Notes: generated from the letters alone by a model not told the origin. A stretch of 64,000 bases of DNA from Gaetbulibacter sp. 4G1 (GCF_002741945.1 NZ_MDVN01000002.1:186001-250000), one strand, 5' to 3'. Numbered from the stretch's first letter, positions 26,862-36,380 are shown. Numbers and translations are program-made.

Positions 26862-27628
26862 AAAAAATACTCATATCCATTTTCTGCATATTTACTCTAA
26901 CCAATATACACGCTAATAATGAAGTAATAAAGAAAGTCTTAATATTTACAAAAAATGGATTGTCATTAAATGGGAAAAAAGGGTATGTTCATGAAAATAT
27001 CCCAAACAGCATTAAAGCTTTGCAAGAAATTTGTAAACTCGAAAAAATAGAAACCGTTGCAAGTGAAGATGCATCACTGTTTACAGATGAGACCTTAGCT
27101 CAATTTGACGCTATTATCTTTTCAAATGCCAATAACGAAGTTTTTGATACCGAAGAGCAAAAGCAGGCCTTTCAAAGATATATTAGAAATGGTGGTGGTT
27201 TTATTGGTATTCATTCTGCAAATGCAGTAGAAAGAGGTTGGCCGTGGTATTGGGCTCTAATTGGCGGAAAGTTTGTGAGACATGCTCCTCACCAAGAGTT
27301 TGACGTAATAGTAACAAACCCCAGTCACCCATCAACAGAGTTTTTAGGTAAAAAATGGACAGTAAATGACGAGTGCTACTATTCAAATAATTTAAATCCA
27401 GATATAAATGTATTACTTTCAGCAGATATGACAACTGTTGAAGACAAAAAGAAGTCAGAATATCCAAATAATATTTTTGGAAACTACTTTCCAATATGTT
27501 GGTCTCACGAATTCGAAGGTGGTCGTCAATGGTATACAGCATTAGGTCATGATTCAGAAACGTATGATAATCCTATATTTAGGAAGCATCTAAAAGGAGG
27601 CATTTTATGGGTGCTTAATAAAAAATAA
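26858..27628 (+). CDS. ThuA-like domain protein
   Basis: 256 residues with a signal peptide (start MKKILISIFC, cleavage near IHANN). The ThuA-like fold (glutamine amidotransferase-like) is shown by YVHENIPNSIKAL, FSNANNEVF, NGGGFIGIHSAN and CWSHEFEGGRQWYTALGHD. ThuA is linked to trehalose and other disaccharide use through 3-keto sugars in Sinorhizobium, but its chemistry is unclear. Its start overlaps the previous stop (ATGA), and the Gfo/Idh gene follows by 41 bp. Periplasmic role inferred from the signal peptide. Confidence 0.92.
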   Translation: MKKILISIFCIFTLTNIHANNEVIKKVLIFTKNGLSLNGKKGYVHENIPNSIKALQEICKLEKIETVASEDASLFTDETLAQFDAIIFSNANNEVFDTEEQKQAFQRYIRNGGGFIGIHSANAVERGWPWYWALIGGKFVRHAPHQEFDVIVTNPSHPSTEFLGKKWTVNDECYYSNNLNPDINVLLSADMTTVEDKKKSEYPNNIFGNYFPICWSHEFEGGRQWYTALGHDSETYDNPIFRKHLKGGILWVLNKK

Positions 27629-27669
27629 TTCAATATAAATATGGCATTTAAAATTTAAATAAATAACAC

Positions 27670-29049
27670 ATGGAACGTAGAAATTTTATAAAGAAGACAG
27701 TAACTGGCGGCGCAGCAACACTATTGGCGCCAACAATATTACCTTCAAATGTATTTGGACAAACTATTGCTAATAGAAAAGTTAATGTTGGCCAAATTGG
27801 ATGTGGAAGAATTGCAAGAGACCATGATATGCCTGGAGTTATGCAATATGACAATGCTAGAATGGTAGCTGTTTGTGATGTTGATAGTAATCGAGCAAAA
27901 GATGCCAAGGTATTAGTACAAAAATATTATGCTAAAAAAACTGGGAGCGATAAAACCGTAAACGTCAAAGTATATGAAGATTATAAAGACCTACTAATGA
28001 ATCCAGAAATTGATGCAGTTGTTATTAGTACTCCAGATCATTGGCATTCGCAACCTGCCATTGAAGCTGCATTAGCTGGTAAAGATGTATATCTTCAAAA
28101 GCCAACATCTTTAACCTTAGAAGAAGGTAGAATATTAGTTGATATTATAAAAAAGAAAGGAACAATTCTTCAAGTAGGAACACAACAAAGAGCAATGCCG
28201 CAATTTAGAATTGCTGCTGAATTGGTCAGAAATGGCAGAATTGGAAAAATCCATACGGTTAAAATTGGTTTACCTGGTGACCCAGCTGGACCAGTAGCTC
28301 CTGAAATGCCTATACCAACCAATTTAAACTATGATATGTGGTTAGGCTCTACTCCCGAAATTCCATATACAGAAATTGGAGTGCATCCACAAAAAGGTTA
28401 CGGCAGACCAGGTTGGCTGAGACAGGAGCAGTTTGGGTCTGGAATGATTACTGGATGGGGACAGCATCATTATGATTCTGCTGCATGGGGAATGGATACT
28501 GAGTTAACAGGGCCTATTTCTGTTGAATCAATTGCAGAATTTCCTAAATCGGGTCTGTGGAATGTACACGGAGATTTTATGGCTAAAGCTGAATATGCAA
28601 ATGGTATTACTATGTACACTAGTGGAGGTTATACCAATGGTATAAAGTATATTGGAGATGATGGCTGGATTTTTGTTTCTAGAGGTAGTTATACGGCATC
28701 AGCTTCTGACCCAGTATCAAAGGATAAAAGTTCAAAGGCATTGAATGCTAGTAATCCAAGTATTTTAAAGTCTGCAATTGGCCCAAATGAAATTCATCTA
28801 AAGAAAATTGATGAGCAGCATGGCGATTGGTTAAATAGTATAGAAAGTAGAAAAGACCCTATTTCTGATGTAGAAAAAGGTCATAGAGCCTGTAGTATTT
28901 GCTTAATTACTCATATTTCAATGAAATTAGGTCGAAAATTACACTGGAATCCTGAAAAGGAAATATTTGTTAATGATGCTGAAGCCAATAATATGCTTAA
29001 ACGTTCACAACGTTTTCCTTATGGAGTAAACAGTATTAAGGGACTATAG
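27670..29049 (+). CDS. Tat-exported Gfo/Idh/MocA-family oxidoreductase
   Basis: 459 residues. The twin-arginine signal RRNFIKK at residues 3-9 and a hydrophobic stretch ending at VFGQ indicate Tat export, folded with cofactor. The Rossmann opening is VGQIGCGRIARDHD; the family EKP position reads QKP (VYLQKPTSL), a variant frequent in this exported subgroup. A later conserved GWGQHHYDSAAWG segment also fits. It probably oxidises or reduces a sugar ring hydroxyl in the periplasm, matching the ThuA/DUF6807 partners. Third gene of the operon; 63 bp before the next. Confidence 0.93.
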   Translation: MERRNFIKKTVTGGAATLLAPTILPSNVFGQTIANRKVNVGQIGCGRIARDHDMPGVMQYDNARMVAVCDVDSNRAKDAKVLVQKYYAKKTGSDKTVNVKVYEDYKDLLMNPEIDAVVISTPDHWHSQPAIEAALAGKDVYLQKPTSLTLEEGRILVDIIKKKGTILQVGTQQRAMPQFRIAAELVRNGRIGKIHTVKIGLPGDPAGPVAPEMPIPTNLNYDMWLGSTPEIPYTEIGVHPQKGYGRPGWLRQEQFGSGMITGWGQHHYDSAAWGMDTELTGPISVESIAEFPKSGLWNVHGDFMAKAEYANGITMYTSGGYTNGIKYIGDDGWIFVSRGSYTASASDPVSKDKSSKALNASNPSILKSAIGPNEIHLKKIDEQHGDWLNSIESRKDPISDVEKGHRACSICLITHISMKLGRKLHWNPEKEIFVNDAEANNMLKRSQRFPYGVNSIKGL

Positions 29050-29112
29050 GCCAAAATTGTTTTTTGTAGCGGTAATAACTTTCATAAACTAAATTCAATA
29101 AATATATTTTCA

Positions 29113-30504
29113 ATGAAGTATTTAGCAGTTATATATAGCCTCTTTTTTGTTGCTTGCATAGGCAAATCTGAAAATAAAGAAACACCTAAAGAAAGTGACA
29201 CCAATAAAGGTAAAATTACTTTAATGACATTAAATCCAGGACATTTTCATGCCGCATTAGTTCAAAAATCGATGTATAAACAAGTAAATAATAATGTTTA
29301 TGTATATGCGCCAAAAGGACCAGATATTAAAGACCATCTTGCACGTATAGAAGGTTTTAATACTAGAGAAGAAAACCCAACACAATGGGTAGAAAATGTT
29401 TATGAAGGCAATGACTACCTACAAAAAATGATGTCTGAAAAACCTGGAAATGTTATGGTAGTTTCTGGTAAGAATAATAAAAAAATAGAATATATTAAAG
29501 CAGCTATTGATGCGGGAATTCATGTATATGCCGATAAGCCAATGATTATAAATCCTGAAGGGTTTAAGGTTTTAGAAAACATTTTTAAAACTGCTACTGA
29601 GAAAGGTTTATTGGTTTATGATATCATGACAGAACGTTTTGAGATTACTACAATACTACAGCGTGAGCTTTCTATGAACACTAGTGTTTTTGGAACATTA
29701 GTAGATGGCACTCCTGAAAAACCCGCTATAACTAAAGAAAGTGTACATCATTTTTTTAAATACGTTTCTGGTAAACCTTTAAAAAGACCAGATTGGTTTT
29801 TTGATACTAAGCAACGTGGAGAAGGATTAAATGATGTATCTACGCATTTAGTAGATTTAGTGCAATGGGAAGCTTTTCCAAATGTTATATTAAAAAAATC
29901 TGACATTAAAATTATTAGTGCTAAACATTGGACAACTAGTCTATCAAAAAAAATGTTTAAAAAAGTAACCGGTGCCGATAAATTTCCAGATTTTTTAAAA
30001 AAAGACTTGGATGGAGAATTACTTAGTATAAACTGTAACGGTTCTATAATTTATAAGATAAAAGGAAAAACAGCTAAGACATCTGTTATATGGAATTTTC
30101 AAGCCCCAGAAGGAACAGGAGATACTCATTATAGTATAATGAGAGGAACCAAATGCGATTTAATTATAAAGCAAGGTGCAGAAGAGAATTACAAGCCAAA
30201 ATTATATATTAAAATGAATGCTAATGAAGACGAATCTAAGTTTGAAGAAAACTTAAAAACTGCTATTAGTACAACTATCAATCAAAAATATTCAGGAGTA
30301 AAACTTGAAAGGTTTGATAATAAAACTTGGTTTTTAGATATTCCTCAAGAATACAAAATTGGTCACGAGCAACATTTTGAACAGGTTACAACAAACTTCT
30401 TAAAATATCTAAAAGAAGACAACATGCCTGCTTGGGAAATTCCAAATATGATTGTTAAGTATTACACTACTTCTGAAGCGTTTAAATTTGCAAATAAAAA
30501 TTAG
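29113..30504 (+). CDS. Gfo/Idh-type oxidoreductase lipoprotein with putative oxidoreductase C-terminal domain
   Basis: 463 residues. The lipobox FVACIG puts the acylated Cys at about residue 16. The N-terminal half is Rossmann-like but its opening (LMTLNPGHFHAALVQ) lacks a clean GxGxxG, and the family EKP reads DKP (HVYADKPMII). RPDWFFDTKQRGEGLNDVSTH, in two parts, is typical of the Pfam 'Oxidoreduct_C' group. It may use a sugar intermediate made by the preceding enzymes. Last gene of the operon; converges on the response regulator 32 bp away. Confidence 0.87.
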   Translation: MKYLAVIYSLFFVACIGKSENKETPKESDTNKGKITLMTLNPGHFHAALVQKSMYKQVNNNVYVYAPKGPDIKDHLARIEGFNTREENPTQWVENVYEGNDYLQKMMSEKPGNVMVVSGKNNKKIEYIKAAIDAGIHVYADKPMIINPEGFKVLENIFKTATEKGLLVYDIMTERFEITTILQRELSMNTSVFGTLVDGTPEKPAITKESVHHFFKYVSGKPLKRPDWFFDTKQRGEGLNDVSTHLVDLVQWEAFPNVILKKSDIKIISAKHWTTSLSKKMFKKVTGADKFPDFLKKDLDGELLSINCNGSIIYKIKGKTAKTSVIWNFQAPEGTGDTHYSIMRGTKCDLIIKQGAEENYKPKLYIKMNANEDESKFEENLKTAISTTINQKYSGVKLERFDNKTWFLDIPQEYKIGHEQHFEQVTTNFLKYLKEDNMPAWEIPNMIVKYYTTSEAFKFANKN

Positions 30505-30536
30505 TAATCTAAATCTTTTATTGAAGCTATAACATA

Positions 30537-31238
30537 TTAATTTATCACTAATCTAAATCCTTCTCCATGAATATTAAGTATTTCTACTTTTTCATCTAAT
30601 TTTAAATACTTACGTAATTTAGCAATATAAACATCCATACTACGAGAAGTAAAGTAATTATCGTCTCTCCATATTTTAGTAAGTGCTAGTTCACGCGGCA
30701 TTAAATCATTTTCATGCAAGGCTAATAAACGCAATAATTCGTTTTCTTTAGGTGATAGTTTTATTGGGTCTCCACCATCAAAACGTAAAAAACGTAGCTT
30801 GGAATTTAAATCGAAGCTTCCAATTTTAAATTCAAATTGTTTACTATCAGAAATAGTTTCAGTAGCTTTACGTTGCATTATAGCTTTTATTTTCATTAAA
30901 AGCACTTCGCTATCAAAAGGTTTATTTAAATAATCATCTGCTCCTACTTTATAACCTTTTAAAACATCTTCTTTCATTGCTTTAGCTGTCAAAAATACTA
31001 TTGGTACATCAGTGTTTTTTTCCCTTATTTCTTTAGCTAAAGTAAAACCGTCTTTATAAGGCATCATAACATCAAGAATGCATAAATCGAAATCGTCCTT
31101 TTTAAACTTTTCGAAACCTTCCATACCGTTTTTAGCATGAACAACATCGTAATCGTTCATTATTAAATAATCTTTAAGAACAGTTCCAAAATTTGGATCG
31201 TCTTCTACTAATAAAATTCTCTTTTTTTGCTCTTCCAT
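30537..31238 (-). CDS. OmpR-family response regulator
   Basis: 233 residues. The receiver domain (about 7-120) has Asp13/Asp14, the phosphorylatable Asp56 in ILDVMMP and Lys106 (NKPFD). The C-terminal winged helix (about 140-230) has DYFTSRSMDVYIAKLR-like recognition features. It is transcribed after its histidine kinase with a 2-bp gap, so the two form one operon. The Bacteroidota RprX/RprY pair is similar in build. GTTAAA direct repeats lie upstream of the kinase and of degP, a possible binding motif. Confidence 0.96.
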   Translation of the reverse strand: MEEQKKRILLVEDDPNFGTVLKDYLIMNDYDVVHAKNGMEGFEKFKKDDFDLCILDVMMPYKDGFTLAKEIREKNTDVPIVFLTAKAMKEDVLKGYKVGADDYLNKPFDSEVLLMKIKAIMQRKATETISDSKQFEFKIGSFDLNSKLRFLRFDGGDPIKLSPKENELLRLLALHENDLMPRELALTKIWRDDNYFTSRSMDVYIAKLRKYLKLDEKVEILNIHGEGFRLVIN

Positions 31239-31240
31239 GT

Positions 31241-32815
31241 TTATGTTATTATAGGAAGCTTTATTATAAATGTGCTCCCTTTTCCTTTTTCACTTTCAAC
31301 CGTTACATAACCTTGATGGTCATCTACTATACGTTTTACATAAGCTAAGCCCAACCCGTGACCTTTAACATTATGTATGTTTCCTGTATGTTCTCTATAA
31401 AATTTTTCGAACACACGCTTTAAGGCAGCTTTACTCATTCCGCTACCATGATCTTTTATTTTTAATAAAATATTGGTTCCAATATTTTCTGTAATAACTT
31501 CAATTTTTAAAATATCTGGAGAATATTTAATAGCATTATCCAGAATATTAACGATAACATTAGTAAAGTGCATTTCACTTGCTAAAACTGACGATTTCTC
31601 AGCATTTAGGTATGTTTCAATCGTTCCATTTCTATCTTCAATCAAAAGCTGCACATGTGTTAATGCATCTTCGATTAAGTCGTGCAACTCAACTCTATCC
31701 TTACTAATATTTAGTTCATTTTTTTCTAGTTTAGATATTCTTAAAACATTTTCAACCTGAGCATGCATTCGTTTGTTTTCTTCTTTTATCATATTAAGAT
31801 AACGTATAACCTTATCTTTATCTTCAATAATCTTTGGATTTTTTATGGCATCCAAAGCTAAATTTATTGTAGCAATAGGTGTTTTAAACTCATGTGTCAT
31901 GTTATTAATAAAGTCAGTTTTAATTTGAGATATTTTGCGCTGCTTAACTAATTGATATAAAGCACTTGAATATGCTAAAATAATAACTGATGTAAAAATT
32001 ATAGATAACAAAATCATACCCATAATAGACGACAAAATAAACTTTTTGTCATCAGGAAAGTTTACTAATAATTTATAGCTACTTTGATTATTTTCATTAG
32101 GAAAAATTGGAACTTTAAACGTTGATGCTTCGTCTCTTTCAAATCCATCACTATGCACTTTAGTTGCTAAACCGTTACTATAAATAGCAAACTCAAAATC
32201 AATATCAACCTCACCTTCTTTTAATTTATTTTCAAGTAGTTTCTCTATTTCTGCTGATGAAATCCTTTTGTGAACAGGTTTTCTTGACAACATAGCTTTA
32301 AAACTTTTCTCAAGACTGTTTTTTTGAGCTTCAGCGATACTACCACTATTAACAATACTTAGTATTGGGCTTTTTGATAAATCTCTTTCTGAAAACTCTA
32401 TATCATTAAATACTTGAATTTGAGATTCGCCAAGTATATTTTGAACATTAATACTATCTAAACCAATGTCAAAGAGCGATGAAGACAATTTATAGTTCTC
32501 TTCTAAAACTCCACTTCTGTAAATAAGTGTTTCTTTTGTGTTATTATTTTGTTGATAGATAAATAGCTGAGAAACTGCTGCTGAATCACTCTTTTTTTCT
32601 TTATCTAATCTTTGATATCTCTGAAAAAGCTTTTCAAATTCATCATCTCCTATTTTATTAGAAACTGCATATAAAGCCCTAGTTACACTAGATTTAAAAC
32701 GTTTTTCTTCATTATCAACAGAATCCTTAATATAATAAGCTTGAACGAATATGATACCTATAAGGGACAAACTCATTAAAAGTACCAATAGGATGAATAT
32801 TCTTTTGCTCATCAT
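31241..32815 (-). CDS. membrane sensor histidine kinase
   Basis: 524 residues. A membrane helix at about 6-27, a long periplasmic sensor region (about 30-258) with no recognised fold, and a second helix at about 260-285 lead directly into the dimerisation domain without a clear HAMP. The phospho-acceptor is His308 (NNMTHEFKTP). The ATPase domain has DNAIKYS, KDHGSGM and GHGLGLAYVKR. Operon with the regulator downstream. The signal is unknown; an envelope-stress role would fit the degP repeats, but that is inference. Confidence 0.95.
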   Translation of the reverse strand: MMSKRIFILLVLLMSLSLIGIIFVQAYYIKDSVDNEEKRFKSSVTRALYAVSNKIGDDEFEKLFQRYQRLDKEKKSDSAAVSQLFIYQQNNNTKETLIYRSGVLEENYKLSSSLFDIGLDSINVQNILGESQIQVFNDIEFSERDLSKSPILSIVNSGSIAEAQKNSLEKSFKAMLSRKPVHKRISSAEIEKLLENKLKEGEVDIDFEFAIYSNGLATKVHSDGFERDEASTFKVPIFPNENNQSSYKLLVNFPDDKKFILSSIMGMILLSIIFTSVIILAYSSALYQLVKQRKISQIKTDFINNMTHEFKTPIATINLALDAIKNPKIIEDKDKVIRYLNMIKEENKRMHAQVENVLRISKLEKNELNISKDRVELHDLIEDALTHVQLLIEDRNGTIETYLNAEKSSVLASEMHFTNVIVNILDNAIKYSPDILKIEVITENIGTNILLKIKDHGSGMSKAALKRVFEKFYREHTGNIHNVKGHGLGLAYVKRIVDDHQGYVTVESEKGKGSTFIIKLPIIT

Positions 32816-32820
32816 TCAAA

Positions 32821-32880
32821 ATTAACATTTTAACATTTAGCTCAGATATCATTTAACCTTACATTAACAAAAATGTTAAA
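32821..32880 (-). promoter_or_regulatory. repeated GTTAAA-type elements upstream of the histidine kinase
   Basis: On the minus strand GTTAAT-GTAAG-GTTAAA (32868-32852) is a direct repeat with 11-bp spacing, and further copies lie at 32834-32829 and 32826-32821. TTAACATTTT/AAAATGTTAA also form an inverted repeat (32822-32879). The layout resembles OmpR/CpxR-type boxes and may be an autoregulatory site. Confidence 0.35.
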
Positions 32881-32889
32881 GTTTATGGA

Positions 32890-33477
32890 TTAAATGCATT
32901 TTTTTAAGATTTCTTCATGCACTTTAACAACTTGTTTTTTTGTGCTTTCGAGTGTAGTATTATCAATAACAAAGTCGGATAGTTTTATTTTATCGTCATC
33001 ACTCCATTGATTTTTTATAATAGCATTAAGCTTACTTCTTGTGGTATGGTCTCTTTTTAGCAATCGTTCAATTCTCAACTCAAAAGGAGCGATAACTGTA
33101 ATTACATAGTCGCACTGTTTGTTTCCTCCGTTTTCAAATAGTATAGCAACTTCTTTTATTACGTATGGCGCAACTTGTTTTAATGTCCACTTTTCAAAAT
33201 GTCTAGCAACTCTAGGGTGTATAATAGCATTCATTTTTTTTAAATAACTGCTATCATTAAAAATAATGTTAGCAATAAATGATTTATTTAATTCTCCATT
33301 TACATATGCTTTATTTCCAAAAAGTTGAATAAGTTTTCTTTTAATAACTTTAGATTTATGCATCAATTTTTTAGCTTCTTCATCAGCTATATAAACAGGT
33401 ATCCCTAGTGCCAAAAATTGTTTAGCTACTGTAGTTTTACCACTACCAATTCCTCCTGTTAATCCAACAATAATCAT
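32890..33477 (-). CDS. coaE: dephospho-CoA kinase
   Basis: 195 residues. It phosphorylates dephospho-CoA with ATP in the last step of CoA synthesis. The P-loop is GGIGSGKT at 8-15, with the DEEAKKLM, HPRVARHFEKW and RDHTTRSKLNAII stretches typical of CoaE. Its start overlaps the YbbR gene stop by 4 bases, so the two are coupled. coaBC, another CoA pathway gene, lies upstream in the same block. Confidence 0.95.
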   Translation of the reverse strand: MIIVGLTGGIGSGKTTVAKQFLALGIPVYIADEEAKKLMHKSKVIKRKLIQLFGNKAYVNGELNKSFIANIIFNDSSYLKKMNAIIHPRVARHFEKWTLKQVAPYVIKEVAILFENGGNKQCDYVITVIAPFELRIERLLKRDHTTRSKLNAIIKNQWSDDDKIKLSDFVIDNTTLESTKKQVVKVHEEILKKCI

Positions 33478-34439
33478 TCTATTATAATAAATTCAATTTG
33501 TTGCTGTCCAATTTTTGCATGCTTCACCGTTTCTGGAGACTTTGTCAATTCTGGCAACAAAAAAGATTGATTGCTAGTTGTTTTATTAAAATCACATTCT
33601 ACTTTAAAGTCTTTGACCCCAATTGCTTTAAAATTCTTTAAACTGGTGTAATAAACAACATTTACCGTTTTTGGAAAGTACTTTAACGTTTTGTTATTTG
33701 GTCCATTTTTTATACTTACAGGTACTTTTAATGTGCCTTCAGTAAATTTTTCAACGTTTGCTGTTAAATTAATTGTTTTATTGGAAAACTTTAAATCATT
33801 ACTATTCTCTGGCAAATTCAATTTAACTATTTTGTTTATATCAGATTTAACATTATCCATTTCAACAAGTTCGGTTTCAATATTATTTACCTGTGATGCT
33901 AATACATGTGGCCCTATAACTTCTATAGAATCTGGGGTGATTTCATATTGTTCTGCTATATCAAACCCCAAACTAAACTTTATATTACTATTAAAAACCA
34001 CAGGTACTTTTTTAACTAAATTTGTATCATACCTAAATACTAAAGTGTCAGGAGAAATATTTAGCAATTCAACTTGCTTACCAAATTGTGTACTAGCCAA
34101 TAAATACGCTTTAGATTTACTCCAAACAAAAGTCGAATCAATTTTAATGACATCTTTAGCAAAATCAATTGTAACCTTTGGTTTATTAAAATAGTAAGTA
34201 AGCCATTTAAAACCATGTGTTTTAAGTGTGATATTTAATATTGCACTCGAATCATTAAGAATAACACTTTCCTGTGGTACATTACTTTTATTAATATTAA
34301 AGGCAACTGTATTAGTGTATTCTTTTGATAGTTTTGTAAAGATTAAAATGATAAACGCCAAAAACAAAAACAAAAAAAACACATTTATTTTTCTATTTTT
34401 AATTGATGAGGATATATCTGATTTTATTTTCTTTCTCAT
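33474..34439 (-). CDS. YbbR-domain membrane protein
   Basis: 321 residues. One N-terminal membrane helix (about 20-37) is followed by periplasmic YbbR-like beta domains, with recognisable EITPDSIEVIGPHVLA and GTLKVPVSIKN segments. YbbR proteins regulate diadenylate cyclase in Firmicutes, but no CdaA gene is adjacent here. The gene overlaps the glycosyltransferase upstream (4 bases) and coaE downstream (4 bases), so all three are one unit. Confidence 0.88.
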   Translation of the reverse strand: MRKKIKSDISSSIKNRKINVFFLFLFLAFIILIFTKLSKEYTNTVAFNINKSNVPQESVILNDSSAILNITLKTHGFKWLTYYFNKPKVTIDFAKDVIKIDSTFVWSKSKAYLLASTQFGKQVELLNISPDTLVFRYDTNLVKKVPVVFNSNIKFSLGFDIAEQYEITPDSIEVIGPHVLASQVNNIETELVEMDNVKSDINKIVKLNLPENSNDLKFSNKTINLTANVEKFTEGTLKVPVSIKNGPNNKTLKYFPKTVNVVYYTSLKNFKAIGVKDFKVECDFNKTTSNQSFLLPELTKSPETVKHAKIGQQQIEFIIIE

Positions 34440-35443
34440 TTTGATTTAAAGAATAATTCTGGAAAATGTATCTCTGGTTTCTTTTTAAATATACCAATAG
34501 CAAAAGTAGATTTTAAAAACCCGTATCCATACCCAAAAAACTGAACGCTAATAGCTGCTATAGATAAAAAAGACACAACAATATTTTTTGTTGATACTAA
34601 AGCTGCCAAAAAAGCTATTACAAAATACAACATATAAGCTATTAGTCCCCATTTTACTTTAACAAAAAAAAGCAAGACAGATAGTAAAAACCCAATACAA
34701 AATAACGTCGGGAACCAATATGTTATTTTTTTAGTTGAAGGATGCCATACGTTTAAAATTGGACGAACTAAACCAAACTTGTGGACTTGCTTATAAAATT
34801 TACTCCAAGAAATACGACGTTTATGATACACAAAAGCTTCTGAGATTAACCCAGTCTTAAAACCTAAATTCCATAATCTTATCGATAAATCTGGGTCTTC
34901 ACCTGGGTGAATACGCCCAAACCCTTTTGAGGCAATAAACGCTTCTTTTGAAATACCCATGTTAAAACTACGTGGTTGAAAGGTATCAATACTCTTTTTA
35001 TTACCTCGAATGCCTCCAGTAGTAATAATTGATGTCATTGAGAAATTAATAGCCTTTTGAAGGTTTGTAAACGACTTGTGTGCCGCATCTGGACCTCCAA
35101 AACAGTCTACATAATTTGTATTTAAGCCTTTTTCAACTTCGTTTAAATAATTGGTTGGTAAAATACAATCGGAATCTAAAATGATAAAATAATTTCCTTT
35201 AGCATGTAGCATTCCAAAATTACGAGAATCTCCCGGGCCTGAATTCTCTTTGAAATAATATGATATATTAAGCTTACCCTTATAAGCTTCAATAGCTTTT
35301 TTTGATGATATGGTTGAGCCATCTTCAACAATTACTATTTCATATTCAGTTGTAGAATCCAACTCAACAAAACTTTGGAGAAGCTCTTCAATTTCGTCAG
35401 GACGATTATAAACAGGAATGATAAAAGAAAACCGTAATTGCAT
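34436..35443 (-). CDS. membrane-associated family 2 glycosyltransferase
   Basis: 335 residues from the ATG at 35443 (MQLRFSFIIPVYNRPDE). A longer start at 35497 would lie inside the fabI terminator and is rejected. A GT-A domain with LDSDC in the DxD position is followed by a PGEDPDLSIRLWNLG acceptor-site region. Two or more hydrophobic helices (about 240-310) anchor it in the inner membrane. Candidate acceptor is a lipid or sugar; no gene cluster clarifies this. A -7-like TACATTTG lies just before the start. Confidence 0.87.
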   Translation of the reverse strand: MQLRFSFIIPVYNRPDEIEELLQSFVELDSTTEYEIVIVEDGSTISSKKAIEAYKGKLNISYYFKENSGPGDSRNFGMLHAKGNYFIILDSDCILPTNYLNEVEKGLNTNYVDCFGGPDAAHKSFTNLQKAINFSMTSIITTGGIRGNKKSIDTFQPRSFNMGISKEAFIASKGFGRIHPGEDPDLSIRLWNLGFKTGLISEAFVYHKRRISWSKFYKQVHKFGLVRPILNVWHPSTKKITYWFPTLFCIGFLLSVLLFFVKVKWGLIAYMLYFVIAFLAALVSTKNIVVSFLSIAAISVQFFGYGYGFLKSTFAIGIFKKKPEIHFPELFFKSK

Positions 35444-35447
35444 ACAA

Positions 35448-35455
35448 CAAATGTA
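35448..35455 (-). promoter_or_regulatory. -7-like element before the GT2 gene
   Basis: TACATTTG on the minus strand, 5 bases before the ATG at 35443. No TTG is found at the right distance, so only half of a promoter is seen; a leaderless message would result. Confidence 0.3.
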
Positions 35456-35464
35456 ACTAATCCA

Positions 35465-35494
35465 AATAAAAAAGCCATCGTAAAAACGATGGCT
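35465..35494 (-). terminator. terminator after fabI
   Basis: AGCCATCG (35473-35480) pairs with CGATGGCT (35487-35494); on the minus strand a TTTTTT-rich run follows. It separates fabI from the glycosyltransferase gene. Confidence 0.8.
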
Positions 35495-35512
35495 CATTTT
35501 AATATTTTAATA

Positions 35513-36331
35513 TCATTCTTCTCCAGTAAAAGTACTCATAACGGCATCACTAACTCCCATATTACTAAAACCTCCATCATTATAAAGGTTTTGTAAAGTA
35601 ACACGCTTTGTTAAATCGCTAAATAATGATACGGTATAGTTTGCACAATCTAATGCCGTAGCATTTCCAAGCGGTGACATTTTATCTGCATAAGCTATAA
35701 ATCCATCAAATCCTTTTACCCCACTACCAGCTGTAGTTGGCGTTGGAGATTGAGAAATGGTATTAACACGCACTTTTTTATCGCGCCCAAAAAAGTAACC
35801 AAAACTACGTGCTACACTTTCTAGGTATGCTTTATTATCAGCCATATCATTATAATCTGGAAACACCCGTTGCGCTGCCATATAAGTTAGGGCTACAATA
35901 CTCCCCCATTCATTCATAGCATCAGCTTTATAAAGAGTTTGCATTACTTTATGAAAAGACATTGCCGAAACATCGGTTCCTTTTTGCGTCCATGCATAAT
36001 TTTGGTCTGTATAATGTTTTCCTTTTCTAACATTTATTGACATCCCTATAGAGTGCAAAACAAAATCTATTTTGCCACCAAGAATTTCCATAGACTGTGC
36101 AACCAAATTTTGTAAATCTTCCTCAGATGTGGCATCGGCAGGAATAATTTGAGAACCCGTTTTTTTGGCTAACTCATTAATTTGCCCCATGCGCATTGCT
36201 ACTGGAGCATTGGTTAACACAAACTGCCCACCTTCTTCATGAACTCGTTCTGCAGTTTTCCAAGCAATTGAGTTAGCGTCTAGTGCTCCAAAAATAATTC
36301 CCTTTTTTCCTTTTAATAAATTATATGACAT
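35513..36331 (-). CDS. fabI: enoyl-[acyl-carrier-protein] reductase (NADH)
   Basis: 272 residues. It reduces trans-2-enoyl-ACP at the end of each fatty acid elongation cycle. The active site has Tyr150, Tyr160 and Lys167 (the Y-x6-K pattern of FabI) in TYMAAQRVFPDYNDMADNK. The N-terminal GIIFGALDANSIAW is the family cofactor loop. Full length. Same strand as recN upstream, 49 bp away, with a terminator downstream. Confidence 0.96.
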   Translation of the reverse strand: MSYNLLKGKKGIIFGALDANSIAWKTAERVHEEGGQFVLTNAPVAMRMGQINELAKKTGSQIIPADATSEEDLQNLVAQSMEILGGKIDFVLHSIGMSINVRKGKHYTDQNYAWTQKGTDVSAMSFHKVMQTLYKADAMNEWGSIVALTYMAAQRVFPDYNDMADNKAYLESVARSFGYFFGRDKKVRVNTISQSPTPTTAGSGVKGFDGFIAYADKMSPLGNATALDCANYTVSLFSDLTKRVTLQNLYNDGGFSNMGVSDAVMSTFTGEE

Positions 36332-36380
36332 ATGTTGATTGGTTTATTTGTGTTCAAAAATACTAATCTTTTAACTTTTC

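Noticed and set aside
33691-34194. Open frame of 167 codons antisense to the YbbR gene
   Set aside because: It lies fully inside a recognised gene, has no family features and is typical of antisense frames in AT-rich DNA.
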